64,000 bases of DNA from TMED23 sp964566055 (lineage in GTDB: Bacteria; Pseudomonadota; Alphaproteobacteria; Rhodospirillales; UBA2165): positions 1-64,000 of the forward strand of contig CAZMHI010000013.1 in assembly GCA_964566055.1 (NCBI GenBank), read 5' to 3'. A program made the position numbers and the translations under genes. The notes under the pieces were generated by a model. It was given only the letters and a program-made list of their open reading frames with translations. It was not told the origin of the DNA and ran no database searches. The first letter of the stretch is position 1, and each line of letters starts with the position of its first letter. Positions 35,670 through 44,176 of the stretch are shown piece after piece.

Positions 35670-36887
35670 TCAGTCCAGCCGGATAATTTCGACTCGTTCG
35701 CCGGCTTTTATCGGCTCTGCGAAGGGGGGTCGGATGACCAAACAGTCAGCCTCGGCGAATCTGGCCAGCATGGAACTGTCCTGGCGATTGAAGGGCGTCG
35801 CAGTTAAAGCTCCATCATTGCCGACGGAGAGAGTGGCGCGAATATAATCCTGGCGTTTGTCATTGGCGGCTAAATCCTGACCCAGAACCACGGTCTCGGT
35901 CACATGGGTGGTATCTTCTGCCCCTAGCATTTTATTGATGGCAGGACGCAGGAAGAGGGCGGCGGTTACGCCGGCTGAAACCGGATTGCCGGGTAGGCCC
36001 AGCATAGGTATGCCGTTGATGGTGCCAAATATCAGCGGTTTTCCTGGGCGCATAGCGACACGGCTGAAGGTAATATCCAGACCTTCTTCACCCAGCACAG
36101 TTTTGACCAGATCGTAGTCGCCGACCGAGGCGCCGCCGATGGTCACCAGCATATCAGTGCCGGTGATGGTCGCTAATATTTCACGCAAGGCGTCTGGATT
36201 ATCTTCGGCAATACCGAGATTAACCGGCACACCGCCATTGGCTTGGACAAAGGCTGAAATGCCAATACTGTTGGAACTGATGATCTGATCGGGACCGAGC
36301 GGCTCACCCGGCATCACCAATTCATCACCGGTCGATAATATCGCCACCCGGGGCTGACGGGTAACCTTGAGCCAGGGCACATTCATCGCGGCCGCCAGGG
36401 CAGTATTCCGGGAATTAAGCTTGATACCGGCTTTCAGCAAGACATCACCGGTTTTAAAATCTAAACCGGCCGGCCGGATAAACTTTCCGGCGGGAGAGGC
36501 TTCTTTCATGGTGATTTGATCGCCGTCGACGTCGGTATCTTCCTGAATAACAATGGCATCAGCGCCTTCAGGCACAGGGGCGCCGGTAAATATTCTGGAG
36601 GTTTGACCGGCCTCTATTTTGCCGTCAAAGCCGCTGCCAGCGGCGGATTCACCGATTTGCGTTAGCGTCGCCGGAACGTTCGCGACATCTTCAGCCCGCA
36701 CCGCATAACCATCCATGGCCGAGACATCAACCGGAGGCTGGGTTAAATGCGAGGCGACATCGGCGGCCAGGATGCGGCCTTGGGCTTCGTTGACACTGAT
36801 ATCCTCGCTGCCGAGTTGACTGACGCCGGCGAGTACGTTTTTAAGCGCGTCATCAACCGCGATCATGCCTTCTGTTATCTCCGGCAA
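35670..36887 (-). CDS. moeA: Molybdopterin molybdenumtransferase
   Basis: A 405-aa enzyme that inserts molybdate into adenylylated molybdopterin. The N-terminal MoeA domains (VSAMDGYAVRAEDV, IFTGAPVPEGADAIV) are followed by the MogA-like catalytic fold (VAILSTGDELVMPG, TIGGASVGDYD) and the C-terminal beta domain (MLGLPGNPVSAGVTAAL). It follows moaC by 18 bases. The molybdopterin oxidoreductase at the left end of the window is one possible client of the pathway. Confidence 0.95.
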   Translation of the reverse strand: MPEITEGMIAVDDALKNVLAGVSQLGSEDISVNEAQGRILAADVASHLTQPPVDVSAMDGYAVRAEDVANVPATLTQIGESAAGSGFDGKIEAGQTSRIFTGAPVPEGADAIVIQEDTDVDGDQITMKEASPAGKFIRPAGLDFKTGDVLLKAGIKLNSRNTALAAAMNVPWLKVTRQPRVAILSTGDELVMPGEPLGPDQIISSNSIGISAFVQANGGVPVNLGIAEDNPDALREILATITGTDMLVTIGGASVGDYDLVKTVLGEEGLDITFSRVAMRPGKPLIFGTINGIPMLGLPGNPVSAGVTAALFLRPAINKMLGAEDTTHVTETVVLGQDLAANDKRQDYIRATLSVGNDGALTATPFNRQDSSMLARFAEADCLVIRPPFAEPIKAGERVEIIRLD

Positions 36888-36905
36888 GGTATTCTCCTAA
36901 ATTCT

Positions 36906-37382
36906 TTAACTAGCTTTAAATTCACCCGACTTGCCGCCGGCTTTGTGGATCAGGCGGATATCACCAATACGCATGGCCCGGTCAACCGCTTTGCACATGT
37001 CATAAACCGTCAAAGCCGCGACCGAGACAGCGGTCAGGGCTTCCATCTCGACGCCGGTTTGACCGGATAATTTACAGGTAGCGCTAATGTCGACAGCGTT
37101 TCTTGTAGCATCACAGCTCAGCTCGACCTTCACCGATGTTAAGTTCAGCGGGTGACAAAGAGGAATGAGATCAGGTGTGCGCTTGGCCCCCATGATTCCG
37201 GCCAGCTGAGCAATCGACAGCACATCACCTTTTTTAACGCCCTTATCGGTGATCAATTTAAGCGTTTCCGGTTCCATATAAATGGATCCAGCCGCCGTTG
37301 CCGTGCGTTCGGTGCTGTCCTTTTCACCTACGTCGACCATGATGGCGTTACCGTCTTTATCTAAATGAGTGAGGTCATTCAT
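36906..37382 (-). CDS. moaC: Cyclic pyranopterin monophosphate synthase
   Basis: A 158-aa enzyme of the first molybdenum-cofactor step, converting 3',8-cyclo-7,8-dihydro-GTP to cPMP. Active-site segments are intact: VDVGEKDSTERTATA, LIPLCHPLNLT and VEMEALTAVSVAALTVYDMCKA with the catalytic Lys region. It lies 3 bases after trpC and before moeA, the conserved trpDC-moaC-moeA order of Alphaproteobacteria. Confidence 0.96.
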   Translation of the reverse strand: MNDLTHLDKDGNAIMVDVGEKDSTERTATAAGSIYMEPETLKLITDKGVKKGDVLSIAQLAGIMGAKRTPDLIPLCHPLNLTSVKVELSCDATRNAVDISATCKLSGQTGVEMEALTAVSVAALTVYDMCKAVDRAMRIGDIRLIHKAGGKSGEFKAS

Positions 37383-37385
37383 ATA

Positions 37386-38204
37386 TTAAGCACTCGCTGA
37401 CTTTAAATCTGTTTCATTGCCAAGGAGGCGTCTGGTTGCCGCTTCGACATCGGCCTCCCGCATTAAAGACTCGCCGACCAAAAAGCAACCAACACCGACT
37501 TTGCTTATGCGCTGCAAGTCATCATGGTTATATAATCCGGACTCGCTGACCAGCAAGACATCTTCTCCTGCCAAAGGCGCTAATATTTCCGTGGTTGCCA
37601 AATCAACCTCAAGCGTTTTCAGATTGCGATTGTTGATACCCAGCAAAGCAGGCGAGAGTTTCAGTGCCAGTTCCATCTCGGCCTGGCTATGAACTTCAAC
37701 CAGCGCATCCATGCCAAGCTCATCGGCGGCGGCTTTGAGTTCCTTAACAATACTGTCATCCAGGCAGGCCATAATCAGCAAAATGCAATCTGCACCGAGA
37801 GCGCGCGCCTCGATGATTTGGTAAGGGTCGAGCATAAAGTCTTTACGGATGGCTGGCAGATCAACGGCTGCCCGCGCCTGCCCGAGAAATTCATCAGCGC
37901 CTTGAAAATAAGGCTCATCGGTCAGTACAGACAGGCAACTCGCCCCGCCATTTTTGTAGGCTTGGGCGAGGCTCACCGGATCGAATTCTTCCCGGATCAG
38001 GCCTTTTGACGGCGAGGCTTTTTTAATCTCTGCAATCAGGCCAAATTTACCAGAATTCTGCGCTTTTTTAAGAGCGTCAATAAAGCCGCGAGGCGGCTCG
38101 GACTGTTTAATCTGATCAAGCAGCAAAGCTTCCGAAACAACGCTTTTCTGTTTCCGGATATGGTCACGTTTGACGTCACATATTTCGACCAGCACGTCAC
38201 TCAA
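37386..38204 (-). CDS. trpC: Indole-3-glycerol phosphate synthase
   Basis: A 272-aa TIM-barrel enzyme that closes the indole ring in tryptophan synthesis. Catalytic Lys and Glu are in LIAEIKKASPSKG; DFMLDPYQI, LVEVHSQAEM and LGINNRNLKTLEVD are the other barrel strands, and VSESGLYNHDDL carries a substrate-binding Ser. It is not fused to TrpF. The start codon overlaps the trpD stop by four bases. Confidence 0.96.
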   Translation of the reverse strand: MSDVLVEICDVKRDHIRKQKSVVSEALLLDQIKQSEPPRGFIDALKKAQNSGKFGLIAEIKKASPSKGLIREEFDPVSLAQAYKNGGASCLSVLTDEPYFQGADEFLGQARAAVDLPAIRKDFMLDPYQIIEARALGADCILLIMACLDDSIVKELKAAADELGMDALVEVHSQAEMELALKLSPALLGINNRNLKTLEVDLATTEILAPLAGEDVLLVSESGLYNHDDLQRISKVGVGCFLVGESLMREADVEAATRRLLGNETDLKSASA

Positions 38205-39247
38205 GCGTCATCTCCATTATTGCCGGAATTGGTGATTTCAACGAGTTTTTCTAAAGTTTTTTTGGCCTTGCCGCTATCGACAGCTTCGGCAGCCATTGCC
38301 ACACCGTCTTTAAGATTATCGACTTTATCCGCCACCATAAGAGCCGCCGCCGCATTATACAGAACAACATCCCGGTAGGCTGATGCCTCACCATCCAGCA
38401 TGACATGAATAGCCCCAGCGTTGTAGCCGGCATCACCACCTTTGAGGTCCTCGGCTTTGGCAATTGGCAGATCGGCATCTTCCGGGCTAACCTCAAAGCT
38501 GGTTACTTTGCCGTCTTTCAGTTCGGCAACGTAAGAGGGGCCAGTAGTGGTCAACTCATCCGTGCCATCAGAGCCATGCATAATCCAAGCACGCTCACTG
38601 CCAAGCTGACCAAGGGTTTGGGCGATGGGTTCCACCCATTCCTTGGCAAATACGCCGGTTAATTGCCGCTTTACGCCGGACGGATTGCAGATCGGACCCA
38701 GCAGATTAAAAACAGTTCGGGTGGCGAGCTCAACCCGGGGGCCGGCGACGTGACGCATGGCACTGTGGTGACGCGGCGCCATGAGAAAGCCGATACCGGC
38801 TTCCCAGATCGATTGTTTGACCAATTCAAAATCCGCATCATTGTTGACGCCGAGGGCCGACAAGGTGTCCGCCGCTCCTGATTTGGAGGATAAAGCCCGG
38901 TTGCCGTGTTTCGCTACCGGCACGCCGCAAGCGGCTACGACAATCGCTGCCCCGGTCGATATATTATAAGTGCCGGAGCCATCACCACCGGTACCGACGA
39001 CATCGATGGCGTTATCAGGTGCTTCGACATAAACCGCTTTAGCCCGCATGGCGCGGGCCGCACCGGTAATCTCGTCAACCGTCTCACCTCGCACGCGCAG
39101 CGCCATCAAAAAGCCGCCAATTTGTGACGGTGTCGCATCACCTGACATAATGATGTTAAAGGCGATTTCGGCATCGGCTTCGTTCAGTGAATTTCCATCA
39201 GCCACTTGAGCGATGAAGGACTTCATATCTTTGGTTTCGTTACTCAT
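38201..39247 (-). CDS. trpD: Anthranilate phosphoribosyltransferase
   Basis: A 348-aa enzyme adding phosphoribose to anthranilate. The PRPP-binding loop is VGTGGDGSGTYNISTG, followed by KHGNRALSSKSGAADTLSALG and GPICNPSGVKRQLTGVF. The frame reaches 39265, but I start at the ATG at 39245-39247 (MSNETKDMKSF), which has GGGGAAG upstream. It follows trpG by 29 bases and overlaps trpC. Confidence 0.96.
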   Translation of the reverse strand: MSNETKDMKSFIAQVADGNSLNEADAEIAFNIIMSGDATPSQIGGFLMALRVRGETVDEITGAARAMRAKAVYVEAPDNAIDVVGTGGDGSGTYNISTGAAIVVAACGVPVAKHGNRALSSKSGAADTLSALGVNNDADFELVKQSIWEAGIGFLMAPRHHSAMRHVAGPRVELATRTVFNLLGPICNPSGVKRQLTGVFAKEWVEPIAQTLGQLGSERAWIMHGSDGTDELTTTGPSYVAELKDGKVTSFEVSPEDADLPIAKAEDLKGGDAGYNAGAIHVMLDGEASAYRDVVLYNAAAALMVADKVDNLKDGVAMAAEAVDSGKAKKTLEKLVEITNSGNNGDDA

Positions 39248-39276
39248 TGTAAAATGCTTCCCCAAGCAAAATTTTA

Positions 39277-39846
39277 TTAATTAACCTGTGCAACAAAGTT
39301 TTGCAGCAGCTTATGACCATGTTCTGACGCTATGCTCTCCGGATGAAACTGGACACCAGATATTGCATGTTCTTTATGGGCAATCGCCATTATAACGCCA
39401 TCTTCACTTTTTGCAGTAATATCAAGGCCTTCCGGCCAGTTATTTTGTTCTAACATGAGCGAATGGTAACGCGTGGCTTCGAACTCATCCGGTAAATCGG
39501 TAAATATTCCGGTGCCTTGGTGACTAACGGTGCTCAGTTTGCCATGCATCGGCAGCGGTGATCGCACGACTTTAGCGCCAAATACCTGTCCTATGGTCTG
39601 AAATCCGAGACAAACGCCAAATATAGGCATGTCACCGGCGGCTTTTTCAACTAATTCGAGACAAATGCCAGCTTTATCGGGGTCACAGGGCCCAGGTGAA
39701 ATGATGATGGCCTTGGGATTAAGTGCCAAAGCTTCATCTGCACTAAGAGCATCATTGCGGCGCACCTCTACTTCAACACCAATCTCGCTGAGGTAGTGCC
39801 AAAGATTGTAGGTAAAACTGTCGTAATTATCGATCAGTAAAAACAT
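39277..39846 (-). CDS. trpG: Anthranilate synthase glutaminase subunit
   Basis: A 189-aa class I glutamine amidotransferase supplying ammonia to TrpE. The N-terminus is FLLIDNYDSFTYNLWHYL; the nucleophile Cys is in FGVCLGFQTIG and the His-Glu pair in GVQFHPESIASEHG. The usual GHQ after the nucleophile is GFQ. The start at 39846 gives the family N-terminus but has no clear ribosome binding site; in-frame upstream codons reach 39933. It begins trpGDC-moaC-moeA. trpE lies 4 kb away beyond the copper insertion, on the same strand. Confidence 0.93.
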   Translation of the reverse strand: MFLLIDNYDSFTYNLWHYLSEIGVEVEVRRNDALSADEALALNPKAIIISPGPCDPDKAGICLELVEKAAGDMPIFGVCLGFQTIGQVFGAKVVRSPLPMHGKLSTVSHQGTGIFTDLPDEFEATRYHSLMLEQNNWPEGLDITAKSEDGVIMAIAHKEHAISGVQFHPESIASEHGHKLLQNFVAQVN

Positions 39847-39958
39847 CAGATTTAACAGTAAATGCCTGATTCCCTGGGTAAATTTCATCTGTAAATTTCG
39901 GCGCACAATGCAATCAGAGGTCAATAACGTCAAGCGTCACGAACCACAATAATAATAT

Positions 39959-39989
39959 TTGACCTTCCAGAGACTGGAAGGTTTACTAT
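39959..39989 (+). promoter_or_regulatory. CueR-type copper-responsive promoter of copA
   Basis: A perfect dyad with arms ACCTTCCAG and CTGGAAGGT separated by AGA spans 39962-39982. It lies between a -35 TTGACC (39959-39964) and a -10 TACTAT (39984-39989). The 19-bp spacer is the over-long spacing that MerR-family activators correct by twisting DNA. The dyad closely matches known CueR operators, and a CueR-like regulator gene lies downstream. Confidence 0.85.
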
Positions 39990-40027
39990 AAACATTACTG
40001 TTAGCTAGAAGGTTAGAGTGCGAACCA

Positions 40028-42472
40028 ATGAACGAAATGCCCCATAACGCCGTCAAAGACCCGGATAAAGATCCGGTCTGCCACATGTCGGTTGATGCTG
40101 AAAAAACGGATCATCACCACGATTTCGAAGAAGAGAACTATCATTTTTGCTGTGATGGCTGCCGGACTAAATTTAGCAAAGACCCCGAAAATTATCTGAT
40201 TCAAATTGATCCGGTCTGCGGCATGAAAGTAGACATTCGCAAAAAAGGCGATAGTGAGTATAGCCATGAAGGCAGCCGCTATTATTTCTGCTCGGATGGC
40301 TGCCGGACCAAATTCAGTGCTGATCCGACAAAATACCTCGATCCAAGTCAGCAAGAGGCGGGGGATCCTGACGCCATCTATACCTGTCCGATGGACCCGG
40401 AGATTGAACAAATCGGTCCCGGTTCCTGCCCGATCTGTGGTATGGCGCTTGAACCTAAAGACCCAATAGCAGCGATACTCGAAACGGAAAACCCCGAACT
40501 CGATGATATGAGGCGCCGGTTTTGGCTGACCGGTGCGTTGGCCCTGCCGACATTGATATTGGCCATGGGTGAGATGATACCGGGAGACCCCTTGGGCCAG
40601 TTGATACCCATGAATATCAATATCTGGGTTCAATTTATATTAGCGACACCCGCCGTATTATGGGGCGGTAAGCCGTTTTTCGAGCGCGCCTGGTCCTCCA
40701 TCGTCTCGCTCAATTTCAATATGTTCACGCTAATCGGCATCGGCGTCGGTGTGGCCTATCTTTATAGCGTCGTTGCAACCTTGCTGCCGGGCATTTTTCC
40801 GGCAGCCTTTATGCATAATGGTGTGATTGCAGTTTACTTTGAAGCCGCCGCCGTCATCACGGTCTTGGTCCAGCTTGGCCAGGTGATGGAACTCAAAGCC
40901 CGGGCTGAAACCGGCAGTGCCATTCGAGGCTTGCTGGATTTATCACCCAAGACCGCGTTCCGGGTGGAAGACGGCAAAGACGATCAGGAAATTCCTTTGG
41001 AAGACGTCAAAGTCGGTGACCAACTGCGTGTTAAGCCCGGCAGTGCGATCCCGGTGGATGGTAAGGTCATTGACGGTTCAAGCTCGGTCGATGAATCGAT
41101 GATTACCGGCGAGGCAATACCTCTCACCAAGCACATTGATGACCAAGTAACGGGCGCCACGCTTAATCAAACCGGAAGCCTAGTGATCGAAGCCGAACAT
41201 GTAGGGGCAGAGACATTACTTTCGCAAATTGTGCGCATGGTCGGTGAATCACAGCGAAGCCGGGCCCCGGTGCAGCGCGTGGCCGACAGGGTTTCCGGTT
41301 ACTTCGTGCCGGCTGTTGTTGGTTCGGCTGTCTTAACCTTTATTCTTTGGTCGATCTTTGGCCCGGCGCCGGCATTTGCTTTTGCCCTCGTTAATGCGGT
41401 CGCTGTCCTAATCATAGCCTGTCCTTGCGCGCTTGGCTTGGCGACACCGATGTCAATTATGGTCGGCATGGGCAAGGGAGCGCAACTTGGAGTCTTGATT
41501 AAAGATGCCCAGGCGCTTGAGCAGATGGAGCTGGTCGACACGCTAATAGTCGATAAAACCGGCACGCTGACCGAAGGCAGACCACAGCTAACCGCTATCC
41601 ATCCTGCACCCGGGTTTGAAGAAAGCACGTTGTTGGAATTTGCTGGCAGTCTTGAGCAATCGAGTGAGCACCCCCTGGCAGCTGCGATTGTCGCCGGCGC
41701 AAAAGAAAGAGATGTAACTTTCAGCACTGTCAGCTTTTTTCAATCATCCACCGGGCAGGGCGTGCGCGGCGTTATCAACAATCAACGGGTCGAGATCGGC
41801 AATCATATTACTGATTTTGGCCCCCTGACTGATCAGGCTAAATCAGCGCAGCAAGCTGGCGGCACGGTGATTGCCATGACCATCGGTGATGATTTTGCTG
41901 GGCTGTTGATTGTCACTGATCCGATTAAACAGACGTCGCGAGAAGCAGTTAAAAGTCTGCAAGCTTACGGTATAAAAATCATCATGGCGACCGGTGATGC
42001 TGAAGGAACGGCAGCAGCTGTGGCAAAAGAATTAGGCATCAGTGAGTTCCGCGCCGGTGTTATGCCGCAGGAAAAAAACAATCTGGTTAAAGAATTTCAA
42101 GAAGAGGGCCGCATTGTGGCGATGGCTGGAGATGGCATTAATGACGCCCCGGCACTCGCTCAAGCCAATGTTGGCATCGCCATGGGCACTGGAACCGACA
42201 TCGCCATGCAAAGTGCCGAAGTAACCCTGGTAAAAGGGGACTTGAGGGGTGTATTAAGAGCCCGGAATCTCAGTAAAATGACTATGAGAAACATCCGGCA
42301 AAACCTCTTTTTCGCGTTTATTTACAATAGCCTAGGTGTGCCTATTGCGGCGGGAGTTTTGTTCCCGTTTTTTGGCATACTCCTAAGTCCAATGATCGCC
42401 AGTGCGGCCATGAGTCTGAGCTCAGTTTCGGTCATCGGTAATGCCTTGAGGCTGCGAAATGCAAAGATTTAA
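40028..42472 (+). CDS. copA: Copper-exporting P1B-type ATPase with two N-terminal YHS domains
   Basis: An 814-aa heavy-metal pump. Instead of HMA domains, the N-terminus has two tandem YHS domains (residues about 15-57 and 61-105; FCCDGCRTKFSKDP and FCSDGCRTKFSADP), then a Cys-rich heavy-metal-binding domain (YTCPMDPE...CPICGMALEP, about 117-142). The ATPase core follows: CPCALGLATP metal motif near 463, phosphorylation motif DKTGTLTEG at about 509, HP-locus SSEHPLA, GDGINDAPAL and eight membrane helices. CPC indicates Cu+. It is driven by the CueR-type promoter and followed by the regulator, making a self-contained copper-export unit. Confidence 0.93.
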   Translation: MNEMPHNAVKDPDKDPVCHMSVDAEKTDHHHDFEEENYHFCCDGCRTKFSKDPENYLIQIDPVCGMKVDIRKKGDSEYSHEGSRYYFCSDGCRTKFSADPTKYLDPSQQEAGDPDAIYTCPMDPEIEQIGPGSCPICGMALEPKDPIAAILETENPELDDMRRRFWLTGALALPTLILAMGEMIPGDPLGQLIPMNINIWVQFILATPAVLWGGKPFFERAWSSIVSLNFNMFTLIGIGVGVAYLYSVVATLLPGIFPAAFMHNGVIAVYFEAAAVITVLVQLGQVMELKARAETGSAIRGLLDLSPKTAFRVEDGKDDQEIPLEDVKVGDQLRVKPGSAIPVDGKVIDGSSSVDESMITGEAIPLTKHIDDQVTGATLNQTGSLVIEAEHVGAETLLSQIVRMVGESQRSRAPVQRVADRVSGYFVPAVVGSAVLTFILWSIFGPAPAFAFALVNAVAVLIIACPCALGLATPMSIMVGMGKGAQLGVLIKDAQALEQMELVDTLIVDKTGTLTEGRPQLTAIHPAPGFEESTLLEFAGSLEQSSEHPLAAAIVAGAKERDVTFSTVSFFQSSTGQGVRGVINNQRVEIGNHITDFGPLTDQAKSAQQAGGTVIAMTIGDDFAGLLIVTDPIKQTSREAVKSLQAYGIKIIMATGDAEGTAAAVAKELGISEFRAGVMPQEKNNLVKEFQEEGRIVAMAGDGINDAPALAQANVGIAMGTGTDIAMQSAEVTLVKGDLRGVLRARNLSKMTMRNIRQNLFFAFIYNSLGVPIAAGVLFPFFGILLSPMIASAAMSLSSVSVIGNALRLRNAKI

Positions 42473-42505
42473 ACACCATAGTAGTTTTTTCATTGGAGAA
42501 ACGTA

Positions 42506-42907
42506 ATGAATATTGGGCAAGCATCTGAGTTAAGCGGCATCCCGTCAAAGACCATTCGTTACTATGAAAGCATCGGTTTGATCCCGGCGCCGGCTCGAAC
42601 CGAAAGTGGTTACCGCGATTACAGCCAACCTGAGATTGAGACCATGCGGTTTATCCAGCGGGCGCGCAATCTAGGTTTCACCATCAAGGATGTCTGTGAA
42701 CTCATCGATCTTTGGCAGGACCAGCACCGAGCCAGTGCGCAGGTGAAAGCTCTCACTCAGCGCCATATCAGCGATATCGAAAATAAAATCCAAGAACTGG
42801 AAAGTATGCGCCATACCCTGGTGATGCTATCTGATAAATGTCATGGCGATGACCGGCCCGACTGTCCGATCCTGGAAGATCTCGCTGCCCTCAATACCGG
42901 TAATTGA
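42506..42907 (+). CDS. cueR: MerR-family copper-responsive activator (CueR-like)
   Basis: A 133-aa MerR regulator. The N-terminal winged helix reads MNIGQASELSGIPSKTIRYY, the dimerisation helix spans about residues 75-107, and the metal loop has two cysteines with seven residues between (KCHGDDRPDCP), the Cu(I)/Ag(I)/Au(I) spacing of CueR. It lies 33 bases after copA, so the activator is probably made from the same promoter it controls. Confidence 0.9.
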   Translation: MNIGQASELSGIPSKTIRYYESIGLIPAPARTESGYRDYSQPEIETMRFIQRARNLGFTIKDVCELIDLWQDQHRASAQVKALTQRHISDIENKIQELESMRHTLVMLSDKCHGDDRPDCPILEDLAALNTGN

Positions 42908-42964
42908 CCGTAAAGGTTTTTGGCGTAAGTTCTCTCCAGTGTAATTTATGGGGACGAGACTATA

Positions 42965-44092
42965 GTGCCGGCTAATTCAAAAAATCTAATTTTGCGGCTG
43001 ATCGAGTTTGCGCAAAAAAGCATCCCGGTCCATGTCTGGGTATTTTCGGGCATTATAGTTGTTGCCGTTATCGTTGGCGCAACCGGCGCCTTAACACTTA
43101 AAAAGTCGATTAACGGGCATAAGACTAAAACTCAGGTCGCGCGTTCTGTGCCGCTAGATGTACCAAAACCCGAAGCGGCGAAACCTATTCTGCCGGAACC
43201 GGATTCAGTGCCGCCTGAAAACCATGTGAAACCCTATGAGGAGGCTTTGCCCGAACAAGTGTTTGAGCCGCAAAAACCTGTTCCCGCACCACCCCCTGAA
43301 ATCATCAAAGAAATCGAGCCGGTTACTGTTGCGCCGGAGCTGGCCGATAGCTGGCGCAAAAATGCTGTACAGCTCACCGAGCTGCCGCCCGGCCCGAGGA
43401 TTGCCATTATCATTGATGACGCCGGGCTTGACCGCAAACGCACTGCCGCTGCTATTAATTTGCAGGGGCCGCTAACCATTGCCTTTCTGACTTATGCCAG
43501 GGAGCTGCCGAAACAGGTCAGTGCGGCACGAAAAGCCGGGCATGAAGTCATGGTTCATATGGCGATGGAGCCCCTCGACAAATCGGTTGATCCGGGACCA
43601 AACGTTTTGCAAAGCGAAATCGAAGCAGCAGAAATTCTTAAACGCCTGACGTGGGGGCTGGAGCGCTTTAGCGGTTATGTCGGTATCAACAATCACATGG
43701 GCAGCCGCTTTACGGCCGATCCGGTAGGCATGAATGTGGTGATGCGGGAGCTTAAACGCCGCGGGTTGCTGTTTGTCGATTCCCGGACTTCGGGCCAAAC
43801 CGTCGGCGCTTCGGTGGCGCTCGCCAATGACGTGCCCTTTACTCAGCGCAATATCTTCTTAGATAATGTGCCGACTGTTGAAGCTGTCAATAAACAACTC
43901 CGCCGCATGGAAATATTCGCCAAGCGGAACACCTATGCGGTGGCGATCGGCCATCCCCGCGATGCGACGATTACAGCCCTTTCGCAGTGGCTGGCGGTGA
44001 TGGCGGAGAAGGGCTTTGTGCTGGTGCCGGTCAGCGCGATTGTGGCCAAGGAACGCGGCCTCTCACCGCTTAATTTGGGTCAGCTCAAATAG
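42965..44092 (+). CDS. Divergent polysaccharide deacetylase family protein
   Basis: A 375-aa protein with one N-terminal membrane anchor (VWVFSGIIVVAVIVGATGAL, about residues 20-45), a Pro/Glu-rich linker to residue 130 and a C-terminal divergent polysaccharide deacetylase (YibQ/DUF610) domain: IAIIIDDAGLDRKRT, GHEVMVHMAMEP, VGINNHMGSRFT, GLLFVDSRTS, AIGHPRDATI. The Asp-Asp and His residues suggest a metal-bound hydrolase acting on envelope glycans. The substrate is unknown. The GTG start at 42965 is the only one compatible with the anchor. In several Alphaproteobacteria this family sits by cell-envelope genes, so it may not be part of the copper unit. Confidence 0.8.
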   Translation: MPANSKNLILRLIEFAQKSIPVHVWVFSGIIVVAVIVGATGALTLKKSINGHKTKTQVARSVPLDVPKPEAAKPILPEPDSVPPENHVKPYEEALPEQVFEPQKPVPAPPPEIIKEIEPVTVAPELADSWRKNAVQLTELPPGPRIAIIIDDAGLDRKRTAAAINLQGPLTIAFLTYARELPKQVSAARKAGHEVMVHMAMEPLDKSVDPGPNVLQSEIEAAEILKRLTWGLERFSGYVGINNHMGSRFTADPVGMNVVMRELKRRGLLFVDSRTSGQTVGASVALANDVPFTQRNIFLDNVPTVEAVNKQLRRMEIFAKRNTYAVAIGHPRDATITALSQWLAVMAEKGFVLVPVSAIVAKERGLSPLNLGQLK

Positions 44093-44110
44093 TTAACATT
44101 GTAATAAATC

Positions 44111-44156
44111 AACCCGGGTTAAATTATTGAAAAAGTAACCCGGGTTAAATTTTTTT
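44111..44156 (+). terminator. Intrinsic terminator between the deacetylase and trpE
   Basis: Two copies of the palindrome AACCCGGGTT (44111-44120 and 44137-44146) pair as an 11-bp perfect stem (with one extra A-T) around a 14-base loop. The run AAATTTTTTT follows. It serves the plus-strand deacetylase and, being flanked by A-rich sequence, possibly also the convergent trpE. Confidence 0.75.
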
Positions 44157-44176
44157 AATTCAATTAAATCAAGGGC

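Noticed and set aside
40013..40633. A 206-codon open frame antisense to the start of copA
   Set aside because: It overlaps the CueR-driven gene's 5' end and the YHS domains, and its His/Phe/Arg-rich sequence looks like a shadow.
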